A stretch of DNA of 20,411 bases from G020353115 sp964389685 (GTDB lineage: Bacteria > Bacteroidota > Bacteroidia > Bacteroidales > VadinHA17), in NCBI GenBank assembly GCA_964389685.1, contig CAYMFM010000073.1, positions 1 to 20,411 of the forward strand, given 5' to 3'. The translations under genes and the position numbers were made by a program. Shown in pieces: positions 1 to 7,468 of this stretch. Numbering within the stretch: the stretch's first letter is position 1; the number at the start of each line of letters is the position of its first letter. The notes under the pieces are model-generated. The model saw only the letters and a program-made list of their open reading frames with translations. It had not been told where the DNA came from and did not search any database.

Positions 1-518
1 TCAAAATAACAGAGGCTCTTGATGGCATGCAGATCGTTTCTCTGATCGTATTTTCTCCGGTAATATCCGATGATATCAGAAAACCCGTGATGCTCCAGAA
101 GAAAATAGATATCGATAAAATCTTTGATTCGGGACCCATCCATTGTAATGGCATTTACCTTCATGGCAGCAATATCAGCCTGTGAAAACAACCGGATCCC
201 TTCTTCTTCGATGGATTTATCAATTACCGGATATTTATGGGTGATAAAATCAACAAAAATCCCGTCGATTATGCCTTTCAGGGTATTTTTTTCAGAGAAT
301 TGCAATGAAAATCCATACTTTTTCTCAAGGTGTTCCAGTATTGTTCGCAGATCAAAATCCTCGTAAGTAAAAAGATCAATATCGATGGACTCCCGGTGCC
401 CCAGGTGAAATGCCAGGGCTGTTCCACCAGCAAGCAGAAATCCCCGGAAGTACTGATCCTGCTGTAATGATTTCAATAATCTTACGACATCCGCAGGGAC
501 GGCATTTATTTGTAACAT
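1..518 (-). CDS. AbiEii/AbiGii-type nucleotidyltransferase, partial (3' end off the window)
   Basis: About 172 residues are visible, running off the left edge without a stop. Residues 31-50 hold the nucleotidyltransferase signature GGTALAFHLGHR followed by SIDIDLF, with D46 and D48 as probable metal-binding carboxylates and a possible third at D90. A later K120 and the stretch SRIKDFIDIYFLL (129-141) match the conserved C-terminal half of AbiEii-like enzymes. Members of this family act as nucleotide-transferring toxins in two-gene toxin-antitoxin or phage-defence modules; that role is inferred here. The ATG at 516-518 is chosen because it overlaps the end of the upstream DUF6922-like ORF by 13 nt, suggesting translational coupling. 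It could also be a domesticated nucleotidyltransferase with another role. Confidence 0.8.
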   Translation of the reverse strand, partial: MLQINAVPADVVRLLKSLQQDQYFRGFLLAGGTALAFHLGHRESIDIDLFTYEDFDLRTILEHLEKKYGFSLQFSEKNTLKGIIDGIFVDFITHKYPVIDKSIEEEGIRLFSQADIAAMKVNAITMDGSRIKDFIDIYFLLEHHGFSDIIGYYRRKYDQRNDLHAIKSLCYF

Positions 519-766
519 CTGAAACGCTGTTTTGGAATGTTGAGAAACGTACTGGCAAATTCGAGGGTTTTTTTATCAAGAAAACCGGCTTGCCGGATCT
601 CCTTCCGGATGGTTTCAACTCCGTAAAAGGATACCAGGCATACCAGTTCATCAACGGTACCATAGGAAAATATCCGTTCAATAATCAACCTTCTGTTGGT
701 AATCTCGTTGAACAGGTCAGGATCTACATCCCAGAAGAGTGCTTTTCGGACTTTCAGCTTCTCCAT
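506..766 (-). CDS. DUF6922-like small protein, probable partner/antitoxin of the nucleotidyltransferase
   Basis: This ORF encodes 86 residues from the ATG at 764-766. An in-frame ATG at 800-802 would add 12 residues with an unconvincing hydrophobic leader. The sequence starts near KALFWDVDPDLF and continues with RRLIIERIFSYGTVDELVCLVSFYG and later FLDKKTLEFASTFLNI, the layout I associate with DUF6922 proteins (LFWD, then a helical region with ERIFxxG and FYG). Such ORFs are commonly found directly upstream of AbiEii-like nucleotidyltransferases in Bacteroidota, as here with a 13-nt overlap. A function as antitoxin or regulator is inferred from this pairing only. No DNA-binding motif can be named with certainty. 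Confidence 0.72.
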   Translation of the reverse strand: MEKLKVRKALFWDVDPDLFNEITNRRLIIERIFSYGTVDELVCLVSFYGVETIRKEIRQAGFLDKKTLEFASTFLNIPKQRFRCYK

Positions 767-802
767 GCAGGTAAAAATAATCAAAATATGCGAGATTGTC
801 AA

Positions 803-1154
803 AGGTTATTTTGATCGTTTATTAATCTAATGTGCTGTTTATCTTGGGATTGGAGAGATATACGGTGGCCCCTTGGGGCTGAAAATGTTAAACAGGGATA
901 AAATTCCGGTTTTACGCTTGTTGTTTTTCCTTCCTTTTGAGGGTGGTTTCAAGGTAGAGACGCCATGCATGGCGTCTCTACATGCGTGAATTTCCGATGC
1001 ATTATTGGACTTTGGGTATTTATTTACCAAGCGTATTCATCCCCCTGCCACTGCCTAAATCCACCACACCCCCCTTCGCCTTCCCTAATACCCAACACAC
1101 AAGGGGGATATCTATGTCCAGGAACATTAGGGGAAAGGAACAAGTATCCCCCTC
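803..1154. other. Intergenic spacer with P palindrome and 157-bp repeat
   Basis: No credible gene is present. The spacer holds the P palindrome at 954-981, followed by a tail shared with 4920-5076. Within the tail, CCCCCTT (about 1070-1076) and AAGGGGG (1101-1107) could pair as a weak stem downstream of the fucose synthase gene. The short ORFs crossing it are repeat-derived. Confidence 0.6.
954..1111 (+). repeat. P-palindrome repeat, long form (copy 1 of 2)
   Basis: A perfect 28-bp palindrome (954-981) with outer arms GTAGAGACG / CGTCTCTAC is followed by the family tail ATGCGTGAATTTCCGATGCA and then by a C-rich stretch ending in AAGGGGGATAT. The whole segment of about 157 bp matches 4920-5076 with scattered differences and in the same orientation. 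Confidence 0.85.
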
Positions 1155-2231
1155 TTATTCAAAATAGGTATGATAGATTCCGGAAATCCCCTCCTTCAGG
1201 CTGATGCTTTCTTGCCATCCAAGTCTGTGTATCTTGCTTACATCCAACAGTTTCTGTGGTGTGCCGTCCGGTTTGGCAGTGTCCCATACTATCTCCCCCT
1301 TATACCCCACGATTGACCGGATGAGGTCGGCAAGTTCCTTAATGGTCTGGTCCTTTCCTGTACCGATATTGATGTGGGTGTTTTTAACCTGATCACCGTG
1401 TGCAAGATCTTGAATATCAATGTTTTTCATGATAAAGGCAAGGGCATCGGCCAGATCATCCGAATGAAGGAATTCCCGGCGGGGAGTACCGGTGCCCCAG
1501 AGCGTAATTTTCACTCCTGAAGTGGTTTCTGATATTCCATATTTTTTCAGGATCTCCAGGATCCTGTCATCCGGTGCCTCACCATCCAAACCTTCCACAG
1601 GCCGGTTAGTAAAATCTTTCCGGATGCCATTCCAGTCGTTCTCTTCCAGGCACTTGCCAAGGTGCAGTTTCCGGATCAGGGCAGGCAATACGTGTGATTT
1701 TTCCAGGTCATAATTATCATTCGGGCCGTAGAGATTGGTAGGCATGGCTGAAATAAAATTGGTTCCATACTGTATATTATAGGCTTCACACATTTTCATC
1801 CCTGCAATTTTAGCGATGGCATAGGGTTCGTTTGTGTATTCCAGCTCACCGGTCAGAAGATATTCCTCTTTCATCGGCTGAGGAGACAGTTTGGGGTATA
1901 TACAGGAGGACCCCAGGAAGAGGAGTTTTTTTACCCTGTGCGTATAGGCTGCATGAATAATGTTGTTCTGGATCTGAAGGTTATCATAAAGGAACTGTGC
2001 CCTGTAGGTATTGTTGGCAATGATTCCGCCAACCCGGGCTGCCGCAATGATCACATAGTCGGGCTTTCCCTCGTCAAACAGTCCGTTTACCAGTGCCTGA
2101 TTCGTGAGGTCGAGCTCCTCAATGGTCCGCAACAGGAAATTGCTATACCCTTTTTTGCGGAGATTACGCATGATGGCTGATCCGACCAGTCCCGTGTTAC
2201 CTGCAACATAGATTTTATCCGATAATTCCAT
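1155..2231 (-). CDS. fcl: GDP-L-fucose synthase
   Basis: This is a 358-residue short-chain dehydrogenase/epimerase of the GDP-4-keto-6-deoxy-D-mannose 3,5-epimerase/4-reductase family, which makes GDP-L-fucose using NADPH in the cytosol. The Rossmann motif GNTGLVG is at 11-17. The catalytic triad is visible as S108/S109 in LGSSCIYP, Y137 and K141 in EPYAIAK, and the substrate-site H180 lies in EKSHVLP. It is longer than the E. coli enzyme (about 320 residues) because of an insert around 195-235, which I recall as usual for Bacteroidota homologues. It lies 235 bp downstream of the GDP-mannose dehydratase gene on the same strand, so the two probably form one pathway unit supplying fucose for surface glycans. 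No frameshift or missing key residue is seen. Confidence 0.96.
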   Translation of the reverse strand: MELSDKIYVAGNTGLVGSAIMRNLRKKGYSNFLLRTIEELDLTNQALVNGLFDEGKPDYVIIAAARVGGIIANNTYRAQFLYDNLQIQNNIIHAAYTHRVKKLLFLGSSCIYPKLSPQPMKEEYLLTGELEYTNEPYAIAKIAGMKMCEAYNIQYGTNFISAMPTNLYGPNDNYDLEKSHVLPALIRKLHLGKCLEENDWNGIRKDFTNRPVEGLDGEAPDDRILEILKKYGISETTSGVKITLWGTGTPRREFLHSDDLADALAFIMKNIDIQDLAHGDQVKNTHINIGTGKDQTIKELADLIRSIVGYKGEIVWDTAKPDGTPQKLLDVSKIHRLGWQESISLKEGISGIYHTYFE

Positions 2232-2466
2232 GAGAATATATTTTTTAAGTACCGTATTGTGTTGTTAAATCGTTTATATAATTCAAGATCCAGAATCAAT
2301 CCCCCTTTATCCCCCTTTTCAAAGGGGGACAGGCTCAATTCAATCTTTCGTAGTCCCCCTTTTTCCTGAAGCCCCGTAAGGCATCCCTATGGGAGACTCC
2401 TTTGGAGAACTCCCACCTGCCCGCGAATCAACTGAGCCGTCGGACGGAGCTATCCCCTGGTGTATT
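2232..2466. other. Spacer between fcl and gmd with C/G-rich inverted repeat
   Basis: This gap contains CCCCCTTT / AAAGGGGG blocks around 2299-2330 that can pair, and around 2370-2410 a fragment resembling the AGGCATCCC...GGGACTCC leader seen at other repeat sites (6455, 6598). Such a hairpin between two co-oriented genes may attenuate read-through from gmd into fcl; this is inference. Confidence 0.45.
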
Positions 2467-3513
2467 TCAATACCTGGAGTTTCGTTCCTTAATTTTTTTG
2501 TAATCGGCATTCACCATGATCTGGACCAACTCATTAAATTTCGTTTCCGGGACCCATCCCAGTTTTTCTTTTGCCTTGGTAGCATCACCCAACAGAAGGT
2601 CCACTTCAGTGGGCCTGTAATACCTTGGATTGATGCCGACAACCTCTTTTCCGTTTGAAACGAGGTATCCCTTCTCCGCTTCACCTTTTCCTTTCCATTG
2701 TATTTTTTCACCCAGCACACCAAATGCCTCTTCAACAAACTCCCTGACGGTATGGGTTTCCCCTGTAGCCAGAACATAGTCATCCGGTCTATCAACCTGG
2801 AGGATCCTCCACATGCCCTCCACGTATTCAGGAGCATATCCCCAGTCCCTTTTTGCATCCATGTTTCCCAGGAGGAGTTTCTCCTGGTATCCCAGCATGA
2901 TTTTGGCAACGGCTACGGAAATTTTTCTCGTGACAAAGGTTTTTCCCCGGCGCTCGGATTCATGATTGAACAGGATCCCGTTGCAGGCAAAGAGATTATA
3001 TGCCTCCCGGTAATTTACGACAACCCAGTAGGCATACAATTTTGCTGCTGCATAGGGACTCCTCGGGTAAAACGGGGTTTTTTCTGTCTGTGGGGTCTCC
3101 TGCACCAGTCCATACAGTTCAGAAGATGATGCCTGGTAAAATCTTGTCTTTATGCCCGTCTCTTTAATGGCATCAAGAAATCTCAGGGTTCCGATGCCAT
3201 CCACCTCTGCGGTATATTCAGGGACTTCAAAGGAGACCTGCACATGTGACTGGGCTCCGAGGTTGTAGATCTCATCGGGATTTATTTTTTCCACCAGGCG
3301 GTTCAAGTTACTGGAATCCGTCAGATCACCATAATGCAGGAAAAACCGTTTATTCAGCATTTCCGGATTGTTGTAGATGTGGTCAATGCGGAACGTGTTG
3401 AATGAACTTGATCTACGGATGATTCCGTGCACTTCATATTCTTTATCAAGCAACAGTTCTGTAAGGAATGATCCATCCTGTCCTGTAATTCCCGATATTA
3501 ATGCTGTTTTCAT
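2467..3513 (-). CDS. gmd: GDP-mannose 4,6-dehydratase
   Basis: This enzyme converts GDP-D-mannose to GDP-4-keto-6-deoxy-D-mannose, the step before the fucose synthase encoded next to it. The start at 3513 gives 348 residues beginning MKTALISGITGQDGSF, the usual N-terminus of this family; an ATG four codons upstream (3525) is possible but adds residues the family lacks. The motif GITGQDG is the NADP-binding glycine loop. The active site is visible as SSSELYG (S130, E132) and SPYAAAK (Y154, K158), with Ser in the place of the usual Thr. The NHESERRGKTFVTRKI segment is the family's arginine-rich NADP/substrate contact. No damage is seen. Confidence 0.96.
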   Translation of the reverse strand: MKTALISGITGQDGSFLTELLLDKEYEVHGIIRRSSSFNTFRIDHIYNNPEMLNKRFFLHYGDLTDSSNLNRLVEKINPDEIYNLGAQSHVQVSFEVPEYTAEVDGIGTLRFLDAIKETGIKTRFYQASSSELYGLVQETPQTEKTPFYPRSPYAAAKLYAYWVVVNYREAYNLFACNGILFNHESERRGKTFVTRKISVAVAKIMLGYQEKLLLGNMDAKRDWGYAPEYVEGMWRILQVDRPDDYVLATGETHTVREFVEEAFGVLGEKIQWKGKGEAEKGYLVSNGKEVVGINPRYYRPTEVDLLLGDATKAKEKLGWVPETKFNELVQIMVNADYKKIKERNSRY

Positions 3514-4066
3514 AACACCCTGCAATGTATTCGTGAATCGGTAATAGTAAACCGTAAGAGAGGTTAAATATATTCATTTCCGTTTAGATTTTCTAAAGAA
3601 TTGTCCTGGCATTTAAGCAAGGAGAATTTCCCGGTGTGAAATTCGTTATTCGGTGTTCGCCCGCCTGACCGGACGGGCAGGGTAACGGTAGTCGTAAATG
3701 TATTTAGGAACGTCTGGCATTTTCCGGTCCATACAGCGTTTTCCCGCTGAATCGCAATGCAGTTGGACCGAGGGTTTGCGTGTTAAATTAACCCAGGGTT
3801 GCCCCCTGACGATAAATGTCAGGGCTTACCCTGGGCTGTTATATTACGCCACGTTGTGGCTGAAAATCGATGGAAAAATTCAGGGTTCCTATAACATTTT
3901 TAGACAGACAATACAGGAAAACGCATTGCAGATCATTATACCGGCGTAGAGACGCGATTAATCGCGTCTCTACATCGATAAAATTACGAGGCATTTCGGG
4001 TAATGAAAATTGGAAAATCCTGATGTTTCTCGAAATCCGGACATTGAGACGCCAGGCATGGCGTCT
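3514..4066. other. Intergenic stretch upstream of gmd, largely composite repeat
   Basis: The first 90 bp should hold the gmd promoter, on the minus strand; a short inverted repeat TTTAGA/TCTAAA (3583-3597) lies there. From about 3650 to 3973 the sequence is composite repeat. A second degenerate palindrome (4046-4067) touches the end of the next gene. No gene is supported. Confidence 0.55.
3650..3973 (+). repeat. Composite intergenic repeat: modules A, CCCAGGG hairpin, X, P
   Basis: In order: a leader resembling 9039-9092; module A as the inverted repeat CGGTCCA (3725-3731) / TGGACCG (3764-3770); a CCCAGGG / CCCTGGG stem enclosing a smaller CCCTGAC / GTCAGGG hairpin; segment X (3829-3891), which is also present at 6970-7033 and 9270-9333; and a perfect P palindrome (3946-3973) with the inner core GCGATTAATCGC. 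All parts are in plus orientation. Confidence 0.8.
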
Positions 4067-4070
4067 CTAC
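4046..4070 (+). repeat. Degenerate P palindrome carrying the stop codon of the adjacent gene
   Basis: The arms GAGACGCCA and TGGCGTCTC (4046-4067) flank a 4-nt centre, and the right arm continues to the family's CTCTAC end at 4070. The complement of 4067-4069 is the TAG stop of the minus-strand gene that ends here. Confidence 0.75.
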
Positions 4071-4816
4071 TTTCGTATGGTATCTGTTGGATGCGTGAAT
4101 TCCTTTCGTTTCTCCTCAAACGCCCTCATCATCCTCTCCATCTCGGGCTGGGAAAGGACCACCTCCGGCCGGTCCGGGGCTTTGGGTCCTCCCCGCAGGT
4201 AATACATGATCAGGAAGGGGATACCCGCAGCCAGGTTGATCGCCACGATCTCGTCCGAAGGCACCATCCCCTGCTCCATTGCCCGCATCTTGATCTGATT
4301 CGATACATATTTGTACTGCGCCTCGGGATCACTCCATTCAATGTTACGGGAAATGCCCGTGTAGGCTGCCATGGTGAGGTTGTTGACGGCATTGACCTGT
4401 TCAATGTCCTTTGTCGTGGACAGGGCGGTGATCTCCGATTTCAGGCTTCCCAGGCGGGGCAGGATCACCACCTCATCCAGCAAAATGGTGTCTCGCGGCA
4501 TGAAGATCCCCAGCAGGTAATCGTTCCGGGGTAAGGTGTCGGAAACGATGACCACGACATCCTTGTAGCCCACATAGGAGAATACGATGGTATCATTCAC
4601 CGCTCCCAGGAAGGCAAACCGTCCGTTTGCATCCACCACCCCTCCCCTCCGGTTGTTGATGATGTAATGCGAGTTCACCAGCGACTCCCGGGTTTCCTTG
4701 TCGATGACAAAACCGGTCAGGCGGACCGGTTTGTCGGGTTTTACCTGGGAGAAGACAGATGATAATGATAGTCCCGGGAATATCATTATCATGAAATATT
4801 TTAAGAAAAAATGCAT
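4067..4816 (-). CDS. Secreted protein with carboxypeptidase-like regulatory domain
   Basis: This gene encodes 249 residues from the ATG at 4814-4816. An upstream in-frame ATG at 4900 would put 28 extra residues before a clear signal peptide, so the shorter start is preferred. Residues 1-24 (MHFFLKYF...SSVFSQ) form a signal peptide. Residues about 32-117 (LTGFVIDKETRESL, then GGVVDANGRFAF, IVFSYVGYKDV, LDEVVI) match the CarboxypepD_reg-like beta-sandwich common in Bacteroidota envelope proteins. The remainder is mostly helical and charged, without an outer-membrane barrel, so it is not a SusC-type transporter. It is probably periplasmic or surface-associated. Its substrate or partner cannot be read from the sequence, and both flanks are repeat-filled. 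The TAG stop lies inside a repeat palindrome. Confidence 0.85.
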   Translation of the reverse strand: MHFFLKYFMIMIFPGLSLSSVFSQVKPDKPVRLTGFVIDKETRESLVNSHYIINNRRGGVVDANGRFAFLGAVNDTIVFSYVGYKDVVVIVSDTLPRNDYLLGIFMPRDTILLDEVVILPRLGSLKSEITALSTTKDIEQVNAVNNLTMAAYTGISRNIEWSDPEAQYKYVSNQIKMRAMEQGMVPSDEIVAINLAAGIPFLIMYYLRGGPKAPDRPEVVLSQPEMERMMRAFEEKRKEFTHPTDTIRK

Positions 4817-4919
4817 TTCAATAATCCCAATCCAATTTGATACCAATTTATAAAATCTATTGGTATATAACATCAAACATTTAGATATTATGAAACGCAA
4901 TGCAAATCATTATACCGAC

Positions 4920-5076
4920 GTAGAGACGCCATTCATGGCGTCTCTACATGCCTGAATTTCCGATGCATTATTGGAATTCTGGTATTCAATTAACAGGCGT
5001 ATTCATCCCCCTGCCATGGCCTAAATCCACCACACCCCCCTTCGCCTAGCACAATCCAACCCACAAGGGGGATATA
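4920..5076 (+). repeat. P-palindrome repeat, long form (copy 2 of 2)
   Basis: The P element at 4920-4947 (one mismatch in the core) is followed by the same tail and C-rich stretch as at 954-1111, in the same orientation. Confidence 0.85.
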
Positions 5077-5087
5077 TTTACGATTAA

Positions 5088-5245
5088 CTTAACCCTGATA
5101 AAAGTCAAATTCAATATCCTCAAGTTTTGGTATGAAATTTTCATCAGTTTTGAAGATAACTGTTGAGTGAAACAGTTGACATACTTGAATTTGACTTTTC
5201 GTCAGCCATAAATGGCGAAAAATTCAAAGAATTTTTCGGGTTAAG
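5088..5245. repeat. Nested inverted-repeat element (stem-loop or MITE-like)
   Basis: The outer arms CTTAACCC (5088-5095) and GGGTTAAG (5238-5245) enclose a perfect 15-bp inverted repeat, AAAAGTCAAATTCAA (5100-5114) with its complement at 5185-5199. Inside that loop lies AACTGTT / AACAGTT. A separate hairpin, CGAAAAATTC / GAATTTTTCG with a 3-nt loop (5216-5238), branches from the right side. It differs from the other repeat modules and occurs once here. Confidence 0.7.
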
Positions 5246-5331
5246 AACACGAATAAAATATCCCCCTTTGGAGGGGGAATAAAAGGGGGAGGAAAATGCC
5301 GGTTTTGTTCTAATGTGCGCCTAGAGGAATG

Positions 5332-5448
5332 CGGTCCATGAAACGTTTTTCCATTGAATACCAGCGCAGTTGGACCGGTGTTAATGCGTTGATTTCCCTA
5401 ACACAGAGGGTATTTTCAACGTAGAGACGTTGCATGCAACGTCTCTAC
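5332..5448 (+). repeat. Module A plus P palindrome
   Basis: CGGTCCA (5332-5338) and TGGACCG (5371-5377) form module A. A perfect P palindrome follows at 5421-5448 with the core GTTGCATGCAAC in place of the usual GCCATGCATGGC. Both are in plus orientation; modules H and B are absent. Confidence 0.8.
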
Positions 5449-5530
5449 ATCGTTTAATGCATTAGACATTACGGGTAAAAAATGAATTCATTCAACAGGT
5501 ATTCCTTCTTGTTTCTGATGAATCTGCGTG

Positions 5531-5617
5531 CAGAGACGCCAAGCATGGCGTCTCTATATGGGTAAATTTCCGATGAAATATTGGTTCGTTAGAGACAAGG
5601 CATTGCCTTGTTTCTAC
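5531..5617 (+). repeat. Two P-type palindromes
   Basis: An imperfect P copy lies at 5531-5558 with the family tail (AAATTTCCGATG). A second variant lies at about 5589-5617, in which TAGAGACAAGGC pairs with GCCTTGTTTCTA. Confidence 0.7.
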
Positions 5618-5729
5618 GTCTCACCGTCTCCCGTTCTCTACGTCTCAACGTCACCCCCTCACCCTCTCATCTCTTCATCCTCCAATCTCCCTGCCCCGAA
5701 CTACCATCACCACATTTCCCCTCATCAAA

Positions 5730-5760
5730 TTGCATTATCCACCAATTTCAAATATCTTTA
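5730..5760 (+). promoter_or_regulatory. Candidate Bacteroidota-type promoter of sodB
   Basis: TTG at 5730-5732 is separated by 20 nt from TATCTTTA (5753-5760), close to the Bacteroidota consensus TTTG-N19-TAnnTTTG. The sodB ATG is 28 nt downstream. The last base differs from the consensus. Confidence 0.35.
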
Positions 5761-5788
5761 AAGAAAAATAAATCAATAAACACCCATT

Positions 5789-6364
5789 ATGGAACATAAA
5801 TTACCGGAATTACCGTATTCGTTCGATGCGCTGGAGCCGATCATCTCCAGGAGAACCCTGGAATTTCACTACGGCAAACACCACCAGGCATATGTAAATA
5901 ACCTCAATAACCTGATCCCGGGGACGGAATTTGCAGATGCCGACCTGGAAACGATCATCCGTAAAGCCGAGGGCGGGATCTTTAACAACGCCGCCCAGGT
6001 GTGGAATCATACCTTCTACTTTACCGGCTTCTCAACGGCAAAAAAAACCTTCCCCACCGGAACACTGTCGAAAAAGATCAATTCCCGGTACGGCTCGCTG
6101 GAAGAGTTCAAGGAGATGTTCTCCAAAGCCGCCGCCACCCTCTTCGGATCGGGCTGGGCATGGCTGGTGGAGGAACCGGACGGGTCGATCGAGATCGTCC
6201 AGACATCCAACGCCGGCAACCCACTGCGGGACGGCATGAAACCCATCCTCACCTGCGATGTGTGGGAACATGCTTACTACCTCGATTACCAGAACAGACG
6301 CCCGGACTATATCAAAGGTTTCTGGGAACTGGTGGATTGGGATGTTGTGTCGGGAAGGGTGTAG
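5789..6364 (+). CDS. sodB: Superoxide dismutase (Fe type)
   Basis: This 191-residue enzyme dismutates superoxide to oxygen and hydrogen peroxide in the cytosol. The four metal ligands are visible: H27 in LEFHYGKHH, H74 in VWNHTFY, and D157 and H161 in DVWEHAYYLDY. Q70 just before the second ligand (NAAQVWNH), together with TSNAGNP around 139-145, is the arrangement of iron enzymes; cambialistic Fe/Mn use, known in Bacteroides, cannot be excluded. Length and both domains match the family. It stands alone with repeats on both sides. The A-rich leader before the ATG, without a Shine-Dalgarno site, is normal for Bacteroidota. Confidence 0.96.
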   Translation: MEHKLPELPYSFDALEPIISRRTLEFHYGKHHQAYVNNLNNLIPGTEFADADLETIIRKAEGGIFNNAAQVWNHTFYFTGFSTAKKTFPTGTLSKKINSRYGSLEEFKEMFSKAAATLFGSGWAWLVEEPDGSIEIVQTSNAGNPLRDGMKPILTCDVWEHAYYLDYQNRRPDYIKGFWELVDWDVVSGRV

Positions 6365-7113
6365 GGATTTCGGTTTTCGGATTGGTTTTTAAATCCTGGA
6401 GCTAAGAAACATCTAACGTATTTCCCGGGTTAGTAAGTTAGTAGTATAGTAGGTTATGCCATAGGCATCCCTTCGGGATTGAGTACATTGGTAAAAGATT
6501 ATGGTTCTCGGTCCTCGGTCCTCGGTTTTGTTCAATTTTACGTATGGTACCATCTGGTCCAGGGAGCGATTTCCAGGAGGGAAATCAGTTTTGCCATAGG
6601 CATCCCTTCCCCGAAGGGACTCCCATGGAGCGGGACTGGTTCCTGGTTCCAAGTTCTCAGTTAAAAAAGTTTGTTCTAATGTGCATCTGGAGCCCTTCGG
6701 TCCATGGGAGTGATTTCCAGGGGAAATCGCAGTTTCTAGTTTTCGGTTCTCACCTGCCTGCCGGCGAGGCAGGGTTTTCAGTTTTTCAAAGATTTATACT
6801 AATTGACGTATGGCTAACAACTGTCCATGCGGTGTTTTCCCGTTCAATAACAACGCAGGACCGGATTAATGTATTGATTACCCTGATGCAAAGGGTATTA
6901 ACAACGTAGAGACGTAAGATCTTACGTCTCTACATCGATAAAATCACGAGGCATTATTTCACGGGGTTGCCCTGGGCTGTTATATGACGCCACGTTGTGG
7001 CTGAAAATCGATGGGGAAATCCAGGGTTCCTATTCTTTTCACGCTGTTTGATGGTGTTTTCAATCTAAAGACAAACAGGTTGGGCGTCTCTACATGCGTG
7101 AATTTCCGATGCA
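6365..7113. other. Repeat-filled intergenic region downstream of sodB
   Basis: No gene is supported. Decayed leader and half-A modules fill 6455-6870, a P palindrome lies at 6906-6933, and a repeat shared with 9247-9338 begins at 6947. ORFs across this stretch translate repeat sequence and show no protein-like pattern. Confidence 0.55.
6455..6933 (+). repeat. Decayed composite repeats ending in a P palindrome
   Basis: Leader fragments (GCCATAGGCATCCCTTC at 6456 and about 6593) precede two truncated A modules with only the left arm (around 6552 and 6700-6706) and one mutated A copy (about 6802-6860, TGTCCA / GGACCG). The series ends in a perfect P palindrome at 6906-6933 with the core GTAAGATCTTAC. 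Confidence 0.65.
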
Positions 7114-7116
7114 TTA
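6947..7116 (+). repeat. Direct repeat (copy 1) bounding the AT-rich gene cluster
   Basis: Positions 6947-7038 are identical to 9247-9338 (92 bp, offset exactly 2300). The homology continues more loosely to the GGGCGTCTCTACATG half of a P element near 7082-7096 and its tail. Confidence 0.85.
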
Positions 7117-7292
7117 TCGTTTTCCAAAAATGAAAATCACAACCGCGATGATGAGCTGTACCAGCCCGGCAATGAACAGGCAATGTGCTGCCGTTTTATC
7201 GGGTAATCCGATAAACAGAACCGCACCAACGATAATCAACAGGATTCCCGTAATGAATTCAACCCAAAAAAGAGCCTTTGTAGTTTTTTCAT
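7114..7292 (-). pseudogene. Small two-helix membrane ORF with frameshift after the start codon
   Basis: Reading the minus strand down to the TAA at 7114-7116 gives about 58 residues with two hydrophobic helices (FITGILLIIVGAVLFIGL and CLFIAGLVQLIIAVVIFIF), ending GKR. The frame has no start of its own: it opens only behind the TGA at 7294-7296. An ATG at 7290-7292 is followed by six A's; one more A would join it to the frame as MKKTTKALFWVEF. The ORF is therefore either frameshifted or affected by a homopolymer error. Its stop lies in a repeat tail. I do not recognise the family. Confidence 0.4.
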
Positions 7293-7293
7293 T

Positions 7294-7389
7294 TCAGCTG
7301 ATATGTACCGTAATGAACATGACCAGGATTATCCAGACCAGCAATCCCAATCCGTATGTTGAAAGAACAAAACGGACCCAGGCATGCAT
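7294..7389 (-). CDS. Very small single-helix membrane ORF, possibly a gene remnant
   Basis: This 31-residue ORF begins MHAWVRFVLSTYGLGLLVW and has one transmembrane segment. It ends in a TGA two bases before the ATG of the next broken ORF. The frame stays open upstream to 7437 (codons reading VNDLSGSLRPGGVF) without another ATG. It may be the 3' remnant of a longer membrane-protein gene or an unrelated short peptide. It has no recognised family. Confidence 0.22.
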   Translation of the reverse strand: MHAWVRFVLSTYGLGLLVWIILVMFITVHIS

Positions 7390-7468
7390 GAAGACACCGC
7401 CAGGTCTTAAAGATCCTGACAGGTCATTTACTTAAGAGTAAGTTTTCTCTATGCAAAAACCAAACAAA

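Larger units (their letters stand above)
4817..5788. other. Long repeat-rich intergenic region between divergent genes
   Basis: This region should contain the promoters of both flanking genes and is otherwise made of repeats: the 157-bp repeat (4920-5076), a nested stem-loop element (5088-5245), a C-rich/G-rich block (5259-5293), module A with a P palindrome (5332-5448), two further P-like palindromes (5531-5617), and a pyrimidine-rich low-complexity tract (about 5616-5700). No gene is supported. Confidence 0.6.

Noticed and set aside
410..814. 134-codon plus-strand ORF at the left end
   Set aside because: It is the antisense shadow of the DUF6922-like and nucleotidyltransferase genes, whose motifs are clear on the minus strand.
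7094..7435. 113-codon plus-strand ORF
   Set aside because: It starts in the P repeat tail (MREFPMHY, which also occurs at 982) and runs antisense to hydrophobic minus-strand ORFs that look more protein-like.
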